Shown here piece by piece: positions 53,832 through 62,866 of a stretch of 64,000 nucleotides of DNA; the stretch's first letter is position 1; each line of letters starts with the position of its first letter. Made by a program: the position numbers and the translations under genes. The notes under the pieces are model-generated. The model made no database searches and was not told the origin of the DNA. It saw only the letters and a list, made by a program, of their open reading frames with translations. The DNA is taken from assembly GCA_006742785.1 (NCBI GenBank), contig AP019755.1, positions 1,984,001 to 2,048,000 of the forward strand. Reading direction: 5' to 3'. Source of the stretch: Nitrosomonas stercoris. Lineage in GTDB: Bacteria; Pseudomonadota; Gammaproteobacteria; Burkholderiales; Nitrosomonadaceae.

Positions 53832-54125
53832 ATGGAACTAAGAAACTACATAGAAACAGCAGAGAGAAAGGCAGGCAAACAGATAGAACTGGCAAGAATC
53901 CTTGACGTATCAGCCGCACACATAAGAATGGCAAAAACCGGAAAAAGAGGATTGCCAGACGCGGTTTGTATTGTGATAGCTAACTACATTGGAATTAATC
54001 CGTTACATGTAATCGCTGCAAGTAATCTTGTGACTGAAAAGGATGAAAAAAGGATAGAGATATACAAAAGTTGCTTTAACAGCAAGGATGCCAAGGAAGG
54101 ACAAGATGGATTTATATTATGTTAA
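53832..54125 (+). CDS. Phage repressor (RstR/Cro-like), 3' end replaced at the attachment site
   Basis: 97 residues, with AGGAGAG before the ATG. A helix-turn-helix occupies about 14-40 (GKQIELARILDVSAAHIRMA). It is divergent from the phage replication transcript, the place of an RstR-type repressor. The last four codons and the TAA stop fall in the right 17-bp repeat (54111-54127), so its ending here is chromosomal dif sequence. The in-phage ending appears to be the piece at 47658-47771, which would add 33 residues. Confidence 0.82.
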   Translation: MELRNYIETAERKAGKQIELARILDVSAAHIRMAKTGKRGLPDAVCIVIANYIGINPLHVIAASNLVTEKDEKRIEIYKSCFNSKDAKEGQDGFILC

Positions 54126-54127
54126 AT
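54111..54127. other. attR: right half of dif at the prophage junction
   Basis: Centre TTTATA plus XerD arm TTATGTTAAAT, identical to the E. coli XerD arm and differing from attL at one position. The left neighbour (GACAAGATGGA, 54100-54110) does not resemble a XerC arm, which is what integration of a phage with a half-matching attP would leave. Confidence 0.85.
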
Positions 54128-54210
54128 AACAGATAAATGATTATTATAAGCGATAGCTAAAATTTTGGATGTAGGCTATATTTTATAAAGTTTACAATCA
54201 CTCTTTTCCA

Positions 54211-55650
54211 ATGCCTTTCTCTTTAGATTCAGCCGATTGCTATGCTGCCTTACAGGCGCATAATTCTGATTGCGACGGTTTATTTTTTGTAGGTGTGGCA
54301 ACTACGGGTATCTATTGTCGTCCAATTTGCCGGGCACGCTTACCACAGCCTGATCGCTGCACATTTTTTACCAGTGCTGCACAGGCAGAAAAAGAAGGCT
54401 ATCGACCTTGTTTACGGTGTCGCCCTGAGTTAGCACCTGATAATCTCAGAATAACCAAGAACAAAACTCGACTAGCAGCAGAACGTATTCGGATGAAATT
54501 GTGGTTACATAATGATACTGAAACATTAGCAAATACACTTGGCATACAAGCCAAGCAGCTTCAGCAAATTATTACAGATGAATACCATGTTAGCGCTATG
54601 GAACTAGCTACTACGCAGCGCTTGCTATTTGCCAAACAATTGCTTACTGATACCAATTTGTCGCTAGATGTAATTGCATCTGTTTGTGGCTTTACTGATG
54701 GGCAACAATTGCAAGATCGCTTCGCTACGCGTTACCGATTGACACCAGCAGCACTGCGCAAGCGACGAGCAACCAAACAAGAAGACACTATATTGCTGCG
54801 GCTGGGTTATCGTCCACCATTGGCATGGAATACTTTAATGCGCTTTCTATGCAGTCGCAGTAATCCGCATTTGAGTCAGATACAAAATGGCAATTACTTG
54901 CAAACCATCCATTTGGATGGACACACAGGCTGGATTGTTGCTAAGCAGGATACCAAGCATCATCAGATACATATCCAGGTTGCCCTTTCTTTGTTACCTT
55001 GTTTGGCTAAGCTAAAAATTCGACTGCGGCGTTTATTTGATCTCGACGCCAATCCTGCCATTATTGATGCACATTTAAGTCAAGACAAACTATTAAAACC
55101 CTTTATTGTCAATCACCCAGGATTGCGCATTCCCGGCACGCTTGATATTTTTGAATTAGGATTACGCACAATCCTGGGGCAACAAATCACAGTTAAAGCA
55201 GCTACCACTATATTTGGCCGCTTTGTGGAGGCCTTTGGCAAAGCTATTGAGACTCCTTTCTTAGGTTTGGATCGAATTAGCCCTTCGGCAGTTGTTGTAG
55301 CTGATACTCCTCTGCAAACACTGATTGATATTGGCTTGACTGGGCGGCGAGCACAAACTGTGCAGTGTTTTGCGCAAGCGATCGCAACAGGCGCGTTACA
55401 AACAAAATTGATTGACCGCGAAAAAATAATTGAGCAGCTATTGGCACTACCTGGCATCGGCCCCTGGACAGCACAATATATTGCAATACGCGCATTAGGA
55501 GATTCCAATGCTTTTCCAGCATCAGATCTCGGGCTATTGCGCGGATTACAGACAGAAAAACCTGCTGAATTATTACAACGTACAGAAAAATGGCAGCCTT
55601 GGCGTGCATATGCAGCCATTCATTTATGGCATCAATGTTCCGGAGGATAA
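54211..55650 (+). CDS. alkA: Ada-type N-terminal / AlkA DNA-3-methyladenine glycosylase fusion
   Basis: 479 residues. Residues 1-80 are the Ada zinc methyl-phosphotriester domain (FFVGVATTGIYCRPIC, RPCLRCRPE, four cysteines). An AraC-type helix-turn-helix follows (about 105-190, LSLDVIASVCGFTDGQQLQDRF), then AlkA (about 200-479) with the helix-hairpin-helix LPGIGPWTAQYIAIRAL and the catalytic aspartate in FPASDLGL. It excises alkylated bases and may sense methylation to control its own operon. First of a plus-strand group ending with an O6-alkylguanine repair gene. Confidence 0.92.
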   Translation: MPFSLDSADCYAALQAHNSDCDGLFFVGVATTGIYCRPICRARLPQPDRCTFFTSAAQAEKEGYRPCLRCRPELAPDNLRITKNKTRLAAERIRMKLWLHNDTETLANTLGIQAKQLQQIITDEYHVSAMELATTQRLLFAKQLLTDTNLSLDVIASVCGFTDGQQLQDRFATRYRLTPAALRKRRATKQEDTILLRLGYRPPLAWNTLMRFLCSRSNPHLSQIQNGNYLQTIHLDGHTGWIVAKQDTKHHQIHIQVALSLLPCLAKLKIRLRRLFDLDANPAIIDAHLSQDKLLKPFIVNHPGLRIPGTLDIFELGLRTILGQQITVKAATTIFGRFVEAFGKAIETPFLGLDRISPSAVVVADTPLQTLIDIGLTGRRAQTVQCFAQAIATGALQTKLIDREKIIEQLLALPGIGPWTAQYIAIRALGDSNAFPASDLGLLRGLQTEKPAELLQRTEKWQPWRAYAAIHLWHQCSGG

Positions 55651-55657
55651 ATACCAC

Positions 55658-56317
55658 ATGAGTCAAATTCTCAACAAAAAAACAGCAATATCGGCTACTT
55701 CTGTACACATTCAGACAGCAAGTTTGCCAATACGTGGACTACATTGGCTGATGGCATTAATACTGATTGCTGCTTGGGCTTTTATTTATGCCAAAGGAAT
55801 TTTTGAAAAAGGCTCGGATGAACGTGAATTATTAAAGCATCTCCATGTTGTGGCAGGTTTGCTGGTATTTATCTTGTTACCATTGCGCATCATGGCCAGA
55901 TGGCTGTCACCCTTGCCTGACATCACGCCTCCCCTCGGTCGAAAACAAAAATTGTTCACACGGACCATCCACCTTGCTTTTTATGTGTGCATGATTATTT
56001 TGCCTATTCTTGGCATTATTTTTATGCAAATGGGCGGTAAAACCATCAGCATTATCGGGTTCGAGCTACCAACCATGATTCAAACTGACAAGGAATTTTC
56101 ACGTGACATCAAAAAAATTCATGAAACACTGGGACTAATCATGTTATATCTCGCTGTTATCCATGCTGGAATTGCACTATGGCACCATTTCTTTCTGCAT
56201 GATAATACCTTGAAACTCATGCTGCCAAACGGAACCAAAGCTAGATCTGCTGCGATAAAAGTTGATTCTGATAATACATTAGCAAAAAATAATCCTGTTT
56301 CCAGGAGCAAACCATGA
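55658..56317 (+). CDS. Cytochrome b561
   Basis: 219 residues from the ATG at 55658, which follows GGAGG; the longer frame starting at 55508 lies inside alkA. Four membrane helices (about 26-45, 62-82, 100-128 and 152-175) with histidines suited to bind two b hemes (RGLHWLMAL, KHLHVVAGLL, RTIHLAFYV, IHETLGLIML, VIHAGIALWHHF). A di-heme quinol-oxidising membrane protein. Placed between two alkylation-repair genes and overlapping the next start by 4 bases; the functional link is unclear. Confidence 0.88.
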   Translation: MSQILNKKTAISATSVHIQTASLPIRGLHWLMALILIAAWAFIYAKGIFEKGSDERELLKHLHVVAGLLVFILLPLRIMARWLSPLPDITPPLGRKQKLFTRTIHLAFYVCMIILPILGIIFMQMGGKTISIIGFELPTMIQTDKEFSRDIKKIHETLGLIMLYLAVIHAGIALWHHFFLHDNTLKLMLPNGTKARSAAIKVDSDNTLAKNNPVSRSKP

Positions 56318-56826
56318 ATTATTACACAATGATAGATAGCCCTATTGATCCATTATTGCTTACCAGTGATGGTAAATTCCTTACCGGGTTATATATGGAA
56401 AAAGAGGCAAAAAAATTGCTGGCTGAGATAAAAAAGGCAAATTGGGTACAAGATCAAGAAGCTGTACCATTCAAGGAAACCATCGCCCAATTAAACGCTT
56501 ATTTTGCTGGAGAATTACACGAGTTTGATTTGCCGCTAAAAGCAAGTGGCACGCCTTTTCAGGAAGCCGTCTGGCATGCTTTAGCCACCGTTCCCTACGG
56601 GGAAACAGTCAGTTATAAGGAAATTGCCGAACGTGTTCATTTGCCCAAAGCTTCGCGAGCAGTAGGCATGGCCAATGGTCGCAACCCTATTTCAATTATT
56701 ATTCCTTGTCATCGTGTCATTGGAGCCAATGGCAAATTAACAGGTTACGGCGGAGGGCTAGAACGTAAGGAATGGCTGCTCGAACACGAGCATGAGGATA
56801 AGCAAGCTACCCTTTTAGTTGATTAA
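56314..56826 (+). CDS. ogt: Methylated-DNA-protein-cysteine methyltransferase
   Basis: 170 residues. The suicide-repair motif IIPCHRVIG holds the acceptor cysteine (about residue 132); the helix-turn-helix region has VPYGETVSYKEIAERVHLPKA and SRAVGMANGRNP. Repairs O6-methylguanine. Its ATG overlaps the cytochrome b561 stop (ATGA). Its 3' end overlaps the converging ksgA gene by 20 bases. Confidence 0.93.
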   Translation: MNYYTMIDSPIDPLLLTSDGKFLTGLYMEKEAKKLLAEIKKANWVQDQEAVPFKETIAQLNAYFAGELHEFDLPLKASGTPFQEAVWHALATVPYGETVSYKEIAERVHLPKASRAVGMANGRNPISIIIPCHRVIGANGKLTGYGGGLERKEWLLEHEHEDKQATLLVD

Positions 56827-57589
56827 GCGTATGAATATGCTGAGTCATGACAGCATATTGTTCCAAAGACAAATTTTCCGCACGTAATTCAGGATCAATT
56901 CTCAACTGATCAAAATCTGCCGCGGTTAAATATTGACGTAACGTATTGCGCAACATTTTACGACGCTGAGAAAACGCTGCCAGCACCAACTCGTTAAACA
57001 GCTGTTCTTGCTCCGGTGGAACAATGGGTGCTGCGCGCGGACGCATATAAACAATCGCGGATTGAACGCGTGGCGGCGGATCAAACGCTTCTGCCGGTAT
57101 CACCAGCAACTGCTCCATAATAAACCGATTCTGCAGCATGACAGATAATCGTCCGTAATCTGCTGTAGCAGGCTGAGCAACCATGCGTTCCACTACCTCA
57201 AGCTGCAGCATAAAATACATATCCGTGATCAGATGGCAAAATTTTGCTAAGTGAAATAACAACGGTGTGGAGATATTATAAGGCAGATTGCCAACGATTC
57301 TCAGATCATTACCCAATACTGCAAAATCAAACTTCAAAACATCCGCAGCATGAATGATTAATTTTTCTGCATAATATTTGGATAAATAACTGACAATATC
57401 CCGATCGATCTCAATGACTTGTAGCGTAGGTAATTTTTCCAGCAACGGTTGAGTCAGTGCACCTAACCCTGGACCGATCTCAACCATGCAATCACTGTCA
57501 ACTGGTCGAATTAGCGCTACGATTTTATGGATGATGGTTGGATCAATTAGAAAATGTTGACCAAAGCGTTTGCGGGGAACATGCCGCAT
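56807..57589 (-). CDS. rsmA: 16S rRNA dimethyladenosine transferase
   Basis: 260 residues (also named KsgA). Dimethylates two adjacent adenosines near the 3' end of 16S rRNA. Motifs: RKRFGQHFLIDPTIIHKI, VEIGPGLGALTQPLLEK (SAM loop) and IVGNLPYNISTPLLFHL (NLPY catalytic motif). Last gene of lptD-surA-pdxA-ksgA, one base after the pdxA stop. Confidence 0.95.
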   Translation of the reverse strand: MRHVPRKRFGQHFLIDPTIIHKIVALIRPVDSDCMVEIGPGLGALTQPLLEKLPTLQVIEIDRDIVSYLSKYYAEKLIIHAADVLKFDFAVLGNDLRIVGNLPYNISTPLLFHLAKFCHLITDMYFMLQLEVVERMVAQPATADYGRLSVMLQNRFIMEQLLVIPAEAFDPPPRVQSAIVYMRPRAAPIVPPEQEQLFNELVLAAFSQRRKMLRNTLRQYLTAADFDQLRIDPELRAENLSLEQYAVMTQHIHTLNQLKG

Positions 57590-57590
57590 A

Positions 57591-58589
57591 TTAATTTATA
57601 GCTGATGGATTGTTGTACGTATTTTTAACAAGCATCAATGCAGCTTCTATTGCCGTTAGCATACTGCCCGCATCGGCTTGTCCAGTGCCGGCCAGTTCTA
57701 GCGCCGTACCATGATCCACAGATGTACGAATAATCGGCAATCCCAACGTAATGTTGACTCCCTGACCAAAACTGGCGTGTTTGAGGGTCGGCAATCCCTG
57801 ATCATGGTACATCACGAAAATACAGTCGTATTCCTTGAGCTTGGCTGGATTAAACAAGGTATCGGCAGGTAATGGGCCCAGCAAATGCATACCGGTTTGT
57901 CGCAGTTTTTCTAGTGCGGGCATGATAACGTCAATTTCTTCTCGGCCAAGATGGCCTGATTCCCCTGCATGAGGATTCAACCCTGCCACAGCAATGCACG
58001 GGTTTTCAATTAAAAACCGTGTCACCAGATCATGGTAAATAATACGCAATTTTTTTTCTATGCGCTCTGCAGTAATCGCTGCCGGCACATCTTTCAGCGG
58101 CAAATGTGTTGTCGCCAAAGTAACGCGCATGTCCCCTCCCGCTAGCATCATCACCGCTGGGCTATTTGTCAGCGCGGACAAGTACTCGGTGTGGCCAGTA
58201 AAAGGAATGCCTGCTTCGTTAATGATGCCTTTATGCACAGGAGCAGTGACCATGGCATCTGCCTGATGGGTGCTACACGCCTCAATCGCTTGCTGCAGCG
58301 TATGTAATACATAGTGGGCATTTTCACTATCCAATTGTCCCGCCACAACCGGTTTTGCTACTGGTATATGCATGACAGATAACTGACCAGCTCGATGAAA
58401 TGCTGCTTCATTTCCATTCACAGTTGTCAGACGTAATGGTAATCCCAGTTTTTCTGCACGTTGGCTCAATACATGGTGGTCAGCGATAACAGTGAGCTGA
58501 CAAGGTAAATTTTGCTGGGCAATCTGCACGCACAGATCTGGACCAATACCAGCTGGTTCACCTGCTGTGATGACTAATTTAGGAATCAT
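57591..58589 (-). CDS. pdxA: 4-hydroxythreonine-4-phosphate dehydrogenase
   Basis: 332 residues. Pyridoxal phosphate synthesis. Motifs: ITAGEPAGIGPDLC, VTAPVHKGIINEAGIPFTGHTEYL (as two blocks from about 134), ATTHLPLKDVPAAIT, GLNPHAGESGHLGREEID and FVMYHDQGLPTLKHASFG, including metal-binding histidines. Operon with ksgA. Confidence 0.95.
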   Translation of the reverse strand: MIPKLVITAGEPAGIGPDLCVQIAQQNLPCQLTVIADHHVLSQRAEKLGLPLRLTTVNGNEAAFHRAGQLSVMHIPVAKPVVAGQLDSENAHYVLHTLQQAIEACSTHQADAMVTAPVHKGIINEAGIPFTGHTEYLSALTNSPAVMMLAGGDMRVTLATTHLPLKDVPAAITAERIEKKLRIIYHDLVTRFLIENPCIAVAGLNPHAGESGHLGREEIDVIMPALEKLRQTGMHLLGPLPADTLFNPAKLKEYDCIFVMYHDQGLPTLKHASFGQGVNITLGLPIIRTSVDHGTALELAGTGQADAGSMLTAIEAALMLVKNTYNNPSAIN

Positions 58590-58650
58590 GGTGAATTATA
58601 TGTGCCCTCTTTGATAGGTATTGGAGATCTCTGCGAGTCACAAATAGTGG

Positions 58651-58995
58651 TTAATCGATGCTATCCAGATGCAGGGTATGCAGAATACGATGAGCAATAG
58701 GCGCTAAGACAATTCCGATAGATGCTGCAAAACTTAGTTCAACAAAAATGCCATAGAAAGCATAAAAAAGTTTGCCAGTCGTACTATCAGGCATTTGTAT
58801 AACGCCTAATCCTCCCATCACAAACGCAGAATTTAACAACGCATCGTGCAAATTCTCATCTCCCCACAGCAAATGGCCAATTACACCTACAGCCAGTGTC
58901 GCAAAAATAATAATAAATGCTAAGAAAATATGCCATAGCAAACGCAGCAGAAAACGGGTGCGGGAAATCAATGGCTCAGATTTATTTTCACCCAA
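58651..58995 (-). CDS. Small membrane protein of unknown function
   Basis: 114 residues. Three hydrophobic segments (about 15-42, 55-66 and 77-102). HIFLAFIIIFATLAVGVIGHL, a pore-loop-like stretch NSAFVMGGLGVI and FYGIFVELSFAASIGIVLAPI vaguely recall two-helix ion channels, but the potassium filter TVGYG is absent. It is inserted between surA and pdxA. I do not assign a function. Confidence 0.6.
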   Translation of the reverse strand: MGENKSEPLISRTRFLLRLLWHIFLAFIIIFATLAVGVIGHLLWGDENLHDALLNSAFVMGGLGVIQMPDSTTGKLFYAFYGIFVELSFAASIGIVLAPIAHRILHTLHLDSID

Positions 58996-59029
58996 TCATA
59001 AATACAAACAGCATCGATCAATAGATTTG

Positions 59030-60349
59030 CTAGTCGCTTGCTAGTTTATATTCTACATAAGCTTGATCCCTGAGCTGCTGTAACCATTCCTGTGTAACTG
59101 CATCTGCCTTGCGCGCATGAATAGCTCGTCGAGCAGTTTCTCGCTGTTTCAATTCACTAACATCTTGTGAACGACGTTCAATCACTTTAATAATATGCCA
59201 GCCAAAAGGAGTGCGAACAGGTTGGCTGACTTGTCCAGGCAATAGAGCATTCATAGCCTGTTCAAATTCTGGCACGGTGTCTCCCGGGGAAATCCAGTTC
59301 AAATCTCCACCAGCAGATGCGCTGGCATCTTCAGAATGTGTTTTGGCCATCTCCATAAAATCAGCTCCATTATGGATACGCCCCAAAACCTGTGTGATGA
59401 GTTGATAAGCATCTTCCTCAGAAGTTATTTCACTTACTTTAACTAAAATATGCTGCGCGTGGGTTTGTTCAATGATGGTAACTGGATTTTCTTGCTGACG
59501 CCGCTCTTGTAATTGCAAAATGTGAAATCCAATTGGACTTTGCACAACCGGAGTAATGTCTCCTGGTTGCATTTGTGATAACAGTTCAGCGAAAGGAGAA
59601 CCCATTTGCCCAAGTGAGCGCCAGCCAAGTTCTCCTCCTTGCATCGCATCCGGTGCATCGGAATATTCAGCGGTTATTTGCGCAAAACTTGCGCCCTGCA
59701 ACAATTTTTCATGGGCTGCCTCAGCACGTTCATGGCGCACTGCAATTTGTGCTTCATCCATTTGCTCTGAGGTGTGCAGTAAAATATGCGCAATGCGATA
59801 TTCTTCATTTGCAACGGGAGAATTTGCCTGATCTTCTAGAAAATTATCAATTTCGCTTTCAGTGACGTTGACTCGCTCGTTGATCGCTTGATCTCTCAAC
59901 CGGGTCATCAAAATTTCCTCTCGAATTTCTTCTCGGAAAGCATTGATGTTCGTTCCTTCTCGTGCCAGTACTTGGCGAAACTCATTCATGGAAAGCTGAT
60001 TATCCTTTGCAATGCGGCGCAAGGTTTGTTCCAAATCATCGTCACTGACAGTCAATCCAACTTCTTTGGCACGTTGTAGCTGAATACGTTTGGTAATCAA
60101 ATGTTCCAGCAACTGTTTTTCCAAAACATCCTGGCGAGGCAATTGCGTATCTTGCTGTTGCAGTTGATGAATTGTATTTTGCAACGCTTCATTAATATCC
60201 TGCTGGGTAATTACCTCCTCATTAACCACCGCTACAACTTGATCAATCAGTCTGATTTCGTTTTCAGCAGCATGAAAATCCTGAGCAGATACATTGGATG
60301 TCAGCAAGGCAAGCAATAATCCACCTTGGACGATTGTTCTAAACTTCAT
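59030..60349 (-). CDS. surA: Periplasmic chaperone and peptidyl-prolyl isomerase SurA
   Basis: 439 residues. Signal peptide to about 22 (ending TSNVSA), the SurA N-terminal chaperone domain ([20 protein letters not shown], about 32-51) and two parvulin domains ([16 protein letters not shown] with [24 protein letters not shown] with [12 protein letters not shown]). Guides outer-membrane proteins through the periplasm. Start overlaps the lptD stop by 4 bases, so the two are coupled; LptD is itself a SurA client in other bacteria. Confidence 0.95.
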   Translation of the reverse strand: MKFRTIVQGGLLLALLTSNVSAQDFHAAENEIRLIDQVVAVVNEEVITQQDINEALQNTIHQLQQQDTQLPRQDVLEKQLLEHLITKRIQLQRAKEVGLTVSDDDLEQTLRRIAKDNQLSMNEFRQVLAREGTNINAFREEIREEILMTRLRDQAINERVNVTESEIDNFLEDQANSPVANEEYRIAHILLHTSEQMDEAQIAVRHERAEAAHEKLLQGASFAQITAEYSDAPDAMQGGELGWRSLGQMGSPFAELLSQMQPGDITPVVQSPIGFHILQLQERRQQENPVTIIEQTHAQHILVKVSEITSEEDAYQLITQVLGRIHNGADFMEMAKTHSEDASASAGGDLNWISPGDTVPEFEQAMNALLPGQVSQPVRTPFGWHIIKVIERRSQDVSELKQRETARRAIHARKADAVTQEWLQQLRDQAYVEYKLASD

Positions 60350-62514
60350 TGTAAATTTATCCTCGTATAACCAGGGATGCTTTGTTGTAATACCTTCAAG
60401 GGATTATTGCCGATTCTTAATAAATCATTCAATTCCAACTGAATGAAAATATTCGTGGAAGAGCGCGATGTCGCGGTCATGAAACGGCTGGCTACCAGGC
60501 GTAGCGACCAACAGCAGGCGTTATATTCAAGCCCAAGTAACCCTGCCAATAGTTTTTCATCTCGCAAGGAATAATTCATGGCTGCAAAACCTTGCCACCG
60601 CTTTGCAATCGGCCATTGTGTTGATAAGTCAATTTGTTCTAAAACATCACGAGTAAAGCGATAACCAGCATTGACAATTTTACCAGGCGCAGGATTATAA
60701 CTAATACCCGTGCGCACTTTCTCGACAAACAATCTGTTCTGATTAAGCTGCACACCTGCATCTGTCTTGATATGATCAGTTAGGCTACCAGAAAGCTCGG
60801 CAATAAAGTCGGAACCAGCTCTTGTTACCTGGGGAGAAGTCAATACCACTCGTCGTTCATCAAAACGAATTCTTTGACCTGCGGAAAAACGTAAACGTTC
60901 ACTCCCGTTTGCAGAATTAATTAAGCGCGAAGAAACTGCTAGCGTGACTTCATTGGCGTCACTGATACGATCCTCACCACTAAATCTTCTTTCCAGAAAT
61001 AACTGAGCATAACTAAAGTCCATCTCGGCAGAATCAAAATTAGGCAACAATTGCTGATCCCGATAAGGGATATAGGTATAGAAAATACGTGGTTCCAGTG
61101 TTTGAATATAATTTCTCCCACCTAATTTAGTATCTCGCTCTAATATGATGCCGCTATCCAGGCTAAAAATAGGAACAGTTCGATTCAAATGCCTATCACC
61201 TGCATTTGGAGCAACCGGTTTATTCAAATCGTATCTCGTATAGTGCAGCCCCATGCGTGGCCGAATAAAACCAAAGGAATTTTCCAATGGCAACGTCACG
61301 CTGGGAAACGCGGTGAAACGCAAACCGTGTGGCAGGGTTGGGTGTGAAAAATGGGTAAAACTACTGGCAAACTCAAAATCCATCCCATACACATCGCTTT
61401 TGATGGCATTTGCTGTAAACCGCGGCAAGATTTTAAATGGCGATACAATTGGTGCTCTAGAATCCTGAATAGTCTGAAATTGCTGCATAAGTGCGCTAAA
61501 GGTCACCATACCATTGTGCCCTAGCTTGCTGAAGTAACTGGCCGATGCTTGTTGCAGCAAGTTGGTTTGGGAAGTAAACAAAATATTGTTACCCAAATCG
61601 CGGAAGTAATTATCATCGGAGACCCGATTATAGTTAAGCGATCCGTACCAACCTGCTCCTAAAAACTGAGAATGGTCCAACTGCAAACCATAGCGTGTGG
61701 AATGCGTCACCAGATCATCAGGCAGCAGATCAAACAGCACACGCCCCCCGAGCCCTTGCCCAATATAGCGAAACTCGTTATCCAGCATCACTCCACGCCT
61801 GCTCATCACGCGTGGAGTAATCGTGGCATCATAATTTGGGGCAATGTTCCAATAAAAAGGGAGAGCAATCTCTACGCCGCTTCTACTGGTATTCCCTGCA
61901 ATTGGAGACAGGAAACCAGTTTTGCGCTCCTGACTGAAAGAAAAATTCATCCATGGCAGATACAAAATCGGCACATCCTTGAAACGAATCGTAGCATGCC
62001 GCGCCGTTCCTACTTTTTTCTCATTATCTATTTCCAAATCATCTGTCAAAATGTACCAATCATGATTATCTTCTGGACAAGTGGTATAGCGCGCTTTTTT
62101 TATTCGATAATGATCCTTACCCTCCAACAACAGCAGATCACCACTGCCTCGTCCACTACTGTCTTTGAGCGTATAAAAAGGTGCCCGCAATTCTCCGATA
62201 TCGGTTTGTAAATTCATTTGTAAAAAAGTGCCTCGCAGGGTATCGTCAGGGCGTTCGAGCAAGACACAACCTTCTACCTCTACATCCTCACTATTTTGAT
62301 AATATTTAGCGCGATCAGCTGATAATGTTTTATCCCCCCGACGCATATGCACATTACCAGTTGCTTCGATCTCTTGTTGGTAATACCCATCAATTCGATC
62401 TGCTTCAATATGAACAGGCAAAGGAAGATCACTGGAATCGTCCACTTGCTCAGCAAACGCAAGTGGTTGCATTGACAATAGCAAGATGAAACACAATTTA
62501 GAAAGCAAATTCAT
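60346..62514 (-). CDS. lptD: LPS-assembly protein LptD
   Basis: 722 residues. Signal peptide at 1-21 (ending LAFA), a periplasmic OstA/LptA-like jellyroll ([20 protein letters not shown]), then a large outer-membrane beta-barrel ([21 protein letters not shown]). Cysteines typical of the LptD disulfide network are present: CVLL, TTCPED and the CC pair in [10 protein letters not shown]. Inserts lipopolysaccharide into the outer leaflet. First gene of the lptD-surA group. Confidence 0.95.
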   Translation of the reverse strand: MNLLSKLCFILLLSMQPLAFAEQVDDSSDLPLPVHIEADRIDGYYQQEIEATGNVHMRRGDKTLSADRAKYYQNSEDVEVEGCVLLERPDDTLRGTFLQMNLQTDIGELRAPFYTLKDSSGRGSGDLLLLEGKDHYRIKKARYTTCPEDNHDWYILTDDLEIDNEKKVGTARHATIRFKDVPILYLPWMNFSFSQERKTGFLSPIAGNTSRSGVEIALPFYWNIAPNYDATITPRVMSRRGVMLDNEFRYIGQGLGGRVLFDLLPDDLVTHSTRYGLQLDHSQFLGAGWYGSLNYNRVSDDNYFRDLGNNILFTSQTNLLQQASASYFSKLGHNGMVTFSALMQQFQTIQDSRAPIVSPFKILPRFTANAIKSDVYGMDFEFASSFTHFSHPTLPHGLRFTAFPSVTLPLENSFGFIRPRMGLHYTRYDLNKPVAPNAGDRHLNRTVPIFSLDSGIILERDTKLGGRNYIQTLEPRIFYTYIPYRDQQLLPNFDSAEMDFSYAQLFLERRFSGEDRISDANEVTLAVSSRLINSANGSERLRFSAGQRIRFDERRVVLTSPQVTRAGSDFIAELSGSLTDHIKTDAGVQLNQNRLFVEKVRTGISYNPAPGKIVNAGYRFTRDVLEQIDLSTQWPIAKRWQGFAAMNYSLRDEKLLAGLLGLEYNACCWSLRLVASRFMTATSRSSTNIFIQLELNDLLRIGNNPLKVLQQSIPGYTRINLQ

Positions 62515-62866
62515 TCAGAGTTAGCGCTTAAGGAGCTACTGAAAAACATCGGCAAGAAGATCGGTTCAAGGTGAGAATTAATGAAAAACAGAACGCATAC
62601 GATATAAATGAATATTTTGAGTGAATGCGAAACACAAAAATAACAACACGAATCGTTTTCCAAAGATGCTTCAAGTGTACTTTCTGTACTGCTGTTCATA
62701 ATAAATACGTCATTATCCAACAATTATTTCAAATAAATAATTGAAATAAAGGCTTAGTTACGGATGATATTGAATCGACTCAATTTAAAACAGAATTGTA
62801 TTGCATTGCTGAAAATATATTTAAACAGAATATTTCCAGAGTGCTGGATTAATTTCTACTTGTTTG
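62515..62866. other. Intergenic region between divergent lptD and the helicase gene
   Basis: About 350 AT-rich bases that should hold both promoters. A 70-codon minus-strand frame (62511-62723) overlaps the lptD start through ATGA and has one hydrophobic segment, but its composition and lack of any family pattern make it doubtful. No strong hairpin seen. Confidence 0.45.

Larger units (their letters stand above)
47658..54110. mobile_element. Filamentous (Inoviridae, CTX-like) prophage integrated at dif
   Basis: 6453 bases between the 17-bp direct repeats at 47658-47674 and 54111-54127 (16 of 17 identical). Gene order on minus from the right: ssDNA-binding protein, replication initiator, coat protein, small membrane proteins, adsorption protein, DUF2523 minor coat protein, Zot. 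A repressor and one other gene are on plus. No integrase gene is present, as expected of phages that use host XerC/XerD. The module is complete enough to be active. Confidence 0.9.

Noticed and set aside
54128..54160. A second possible dif-like sequence (GATTATTATAA then TAGCTAAAAT)
   Set aside because: The spacing between arms is wrong and the match is weak; the true right junction at 54111-54127 explains the boundary far better.
62511..62723. 70-codon minus-strand frame overlapping the lptD start through ATGA
   Set aside because: The overlap looks like coupling, but the sequence has no family pattern, odd composition and no good ribosome site. It is noted only in the intergenic entry.
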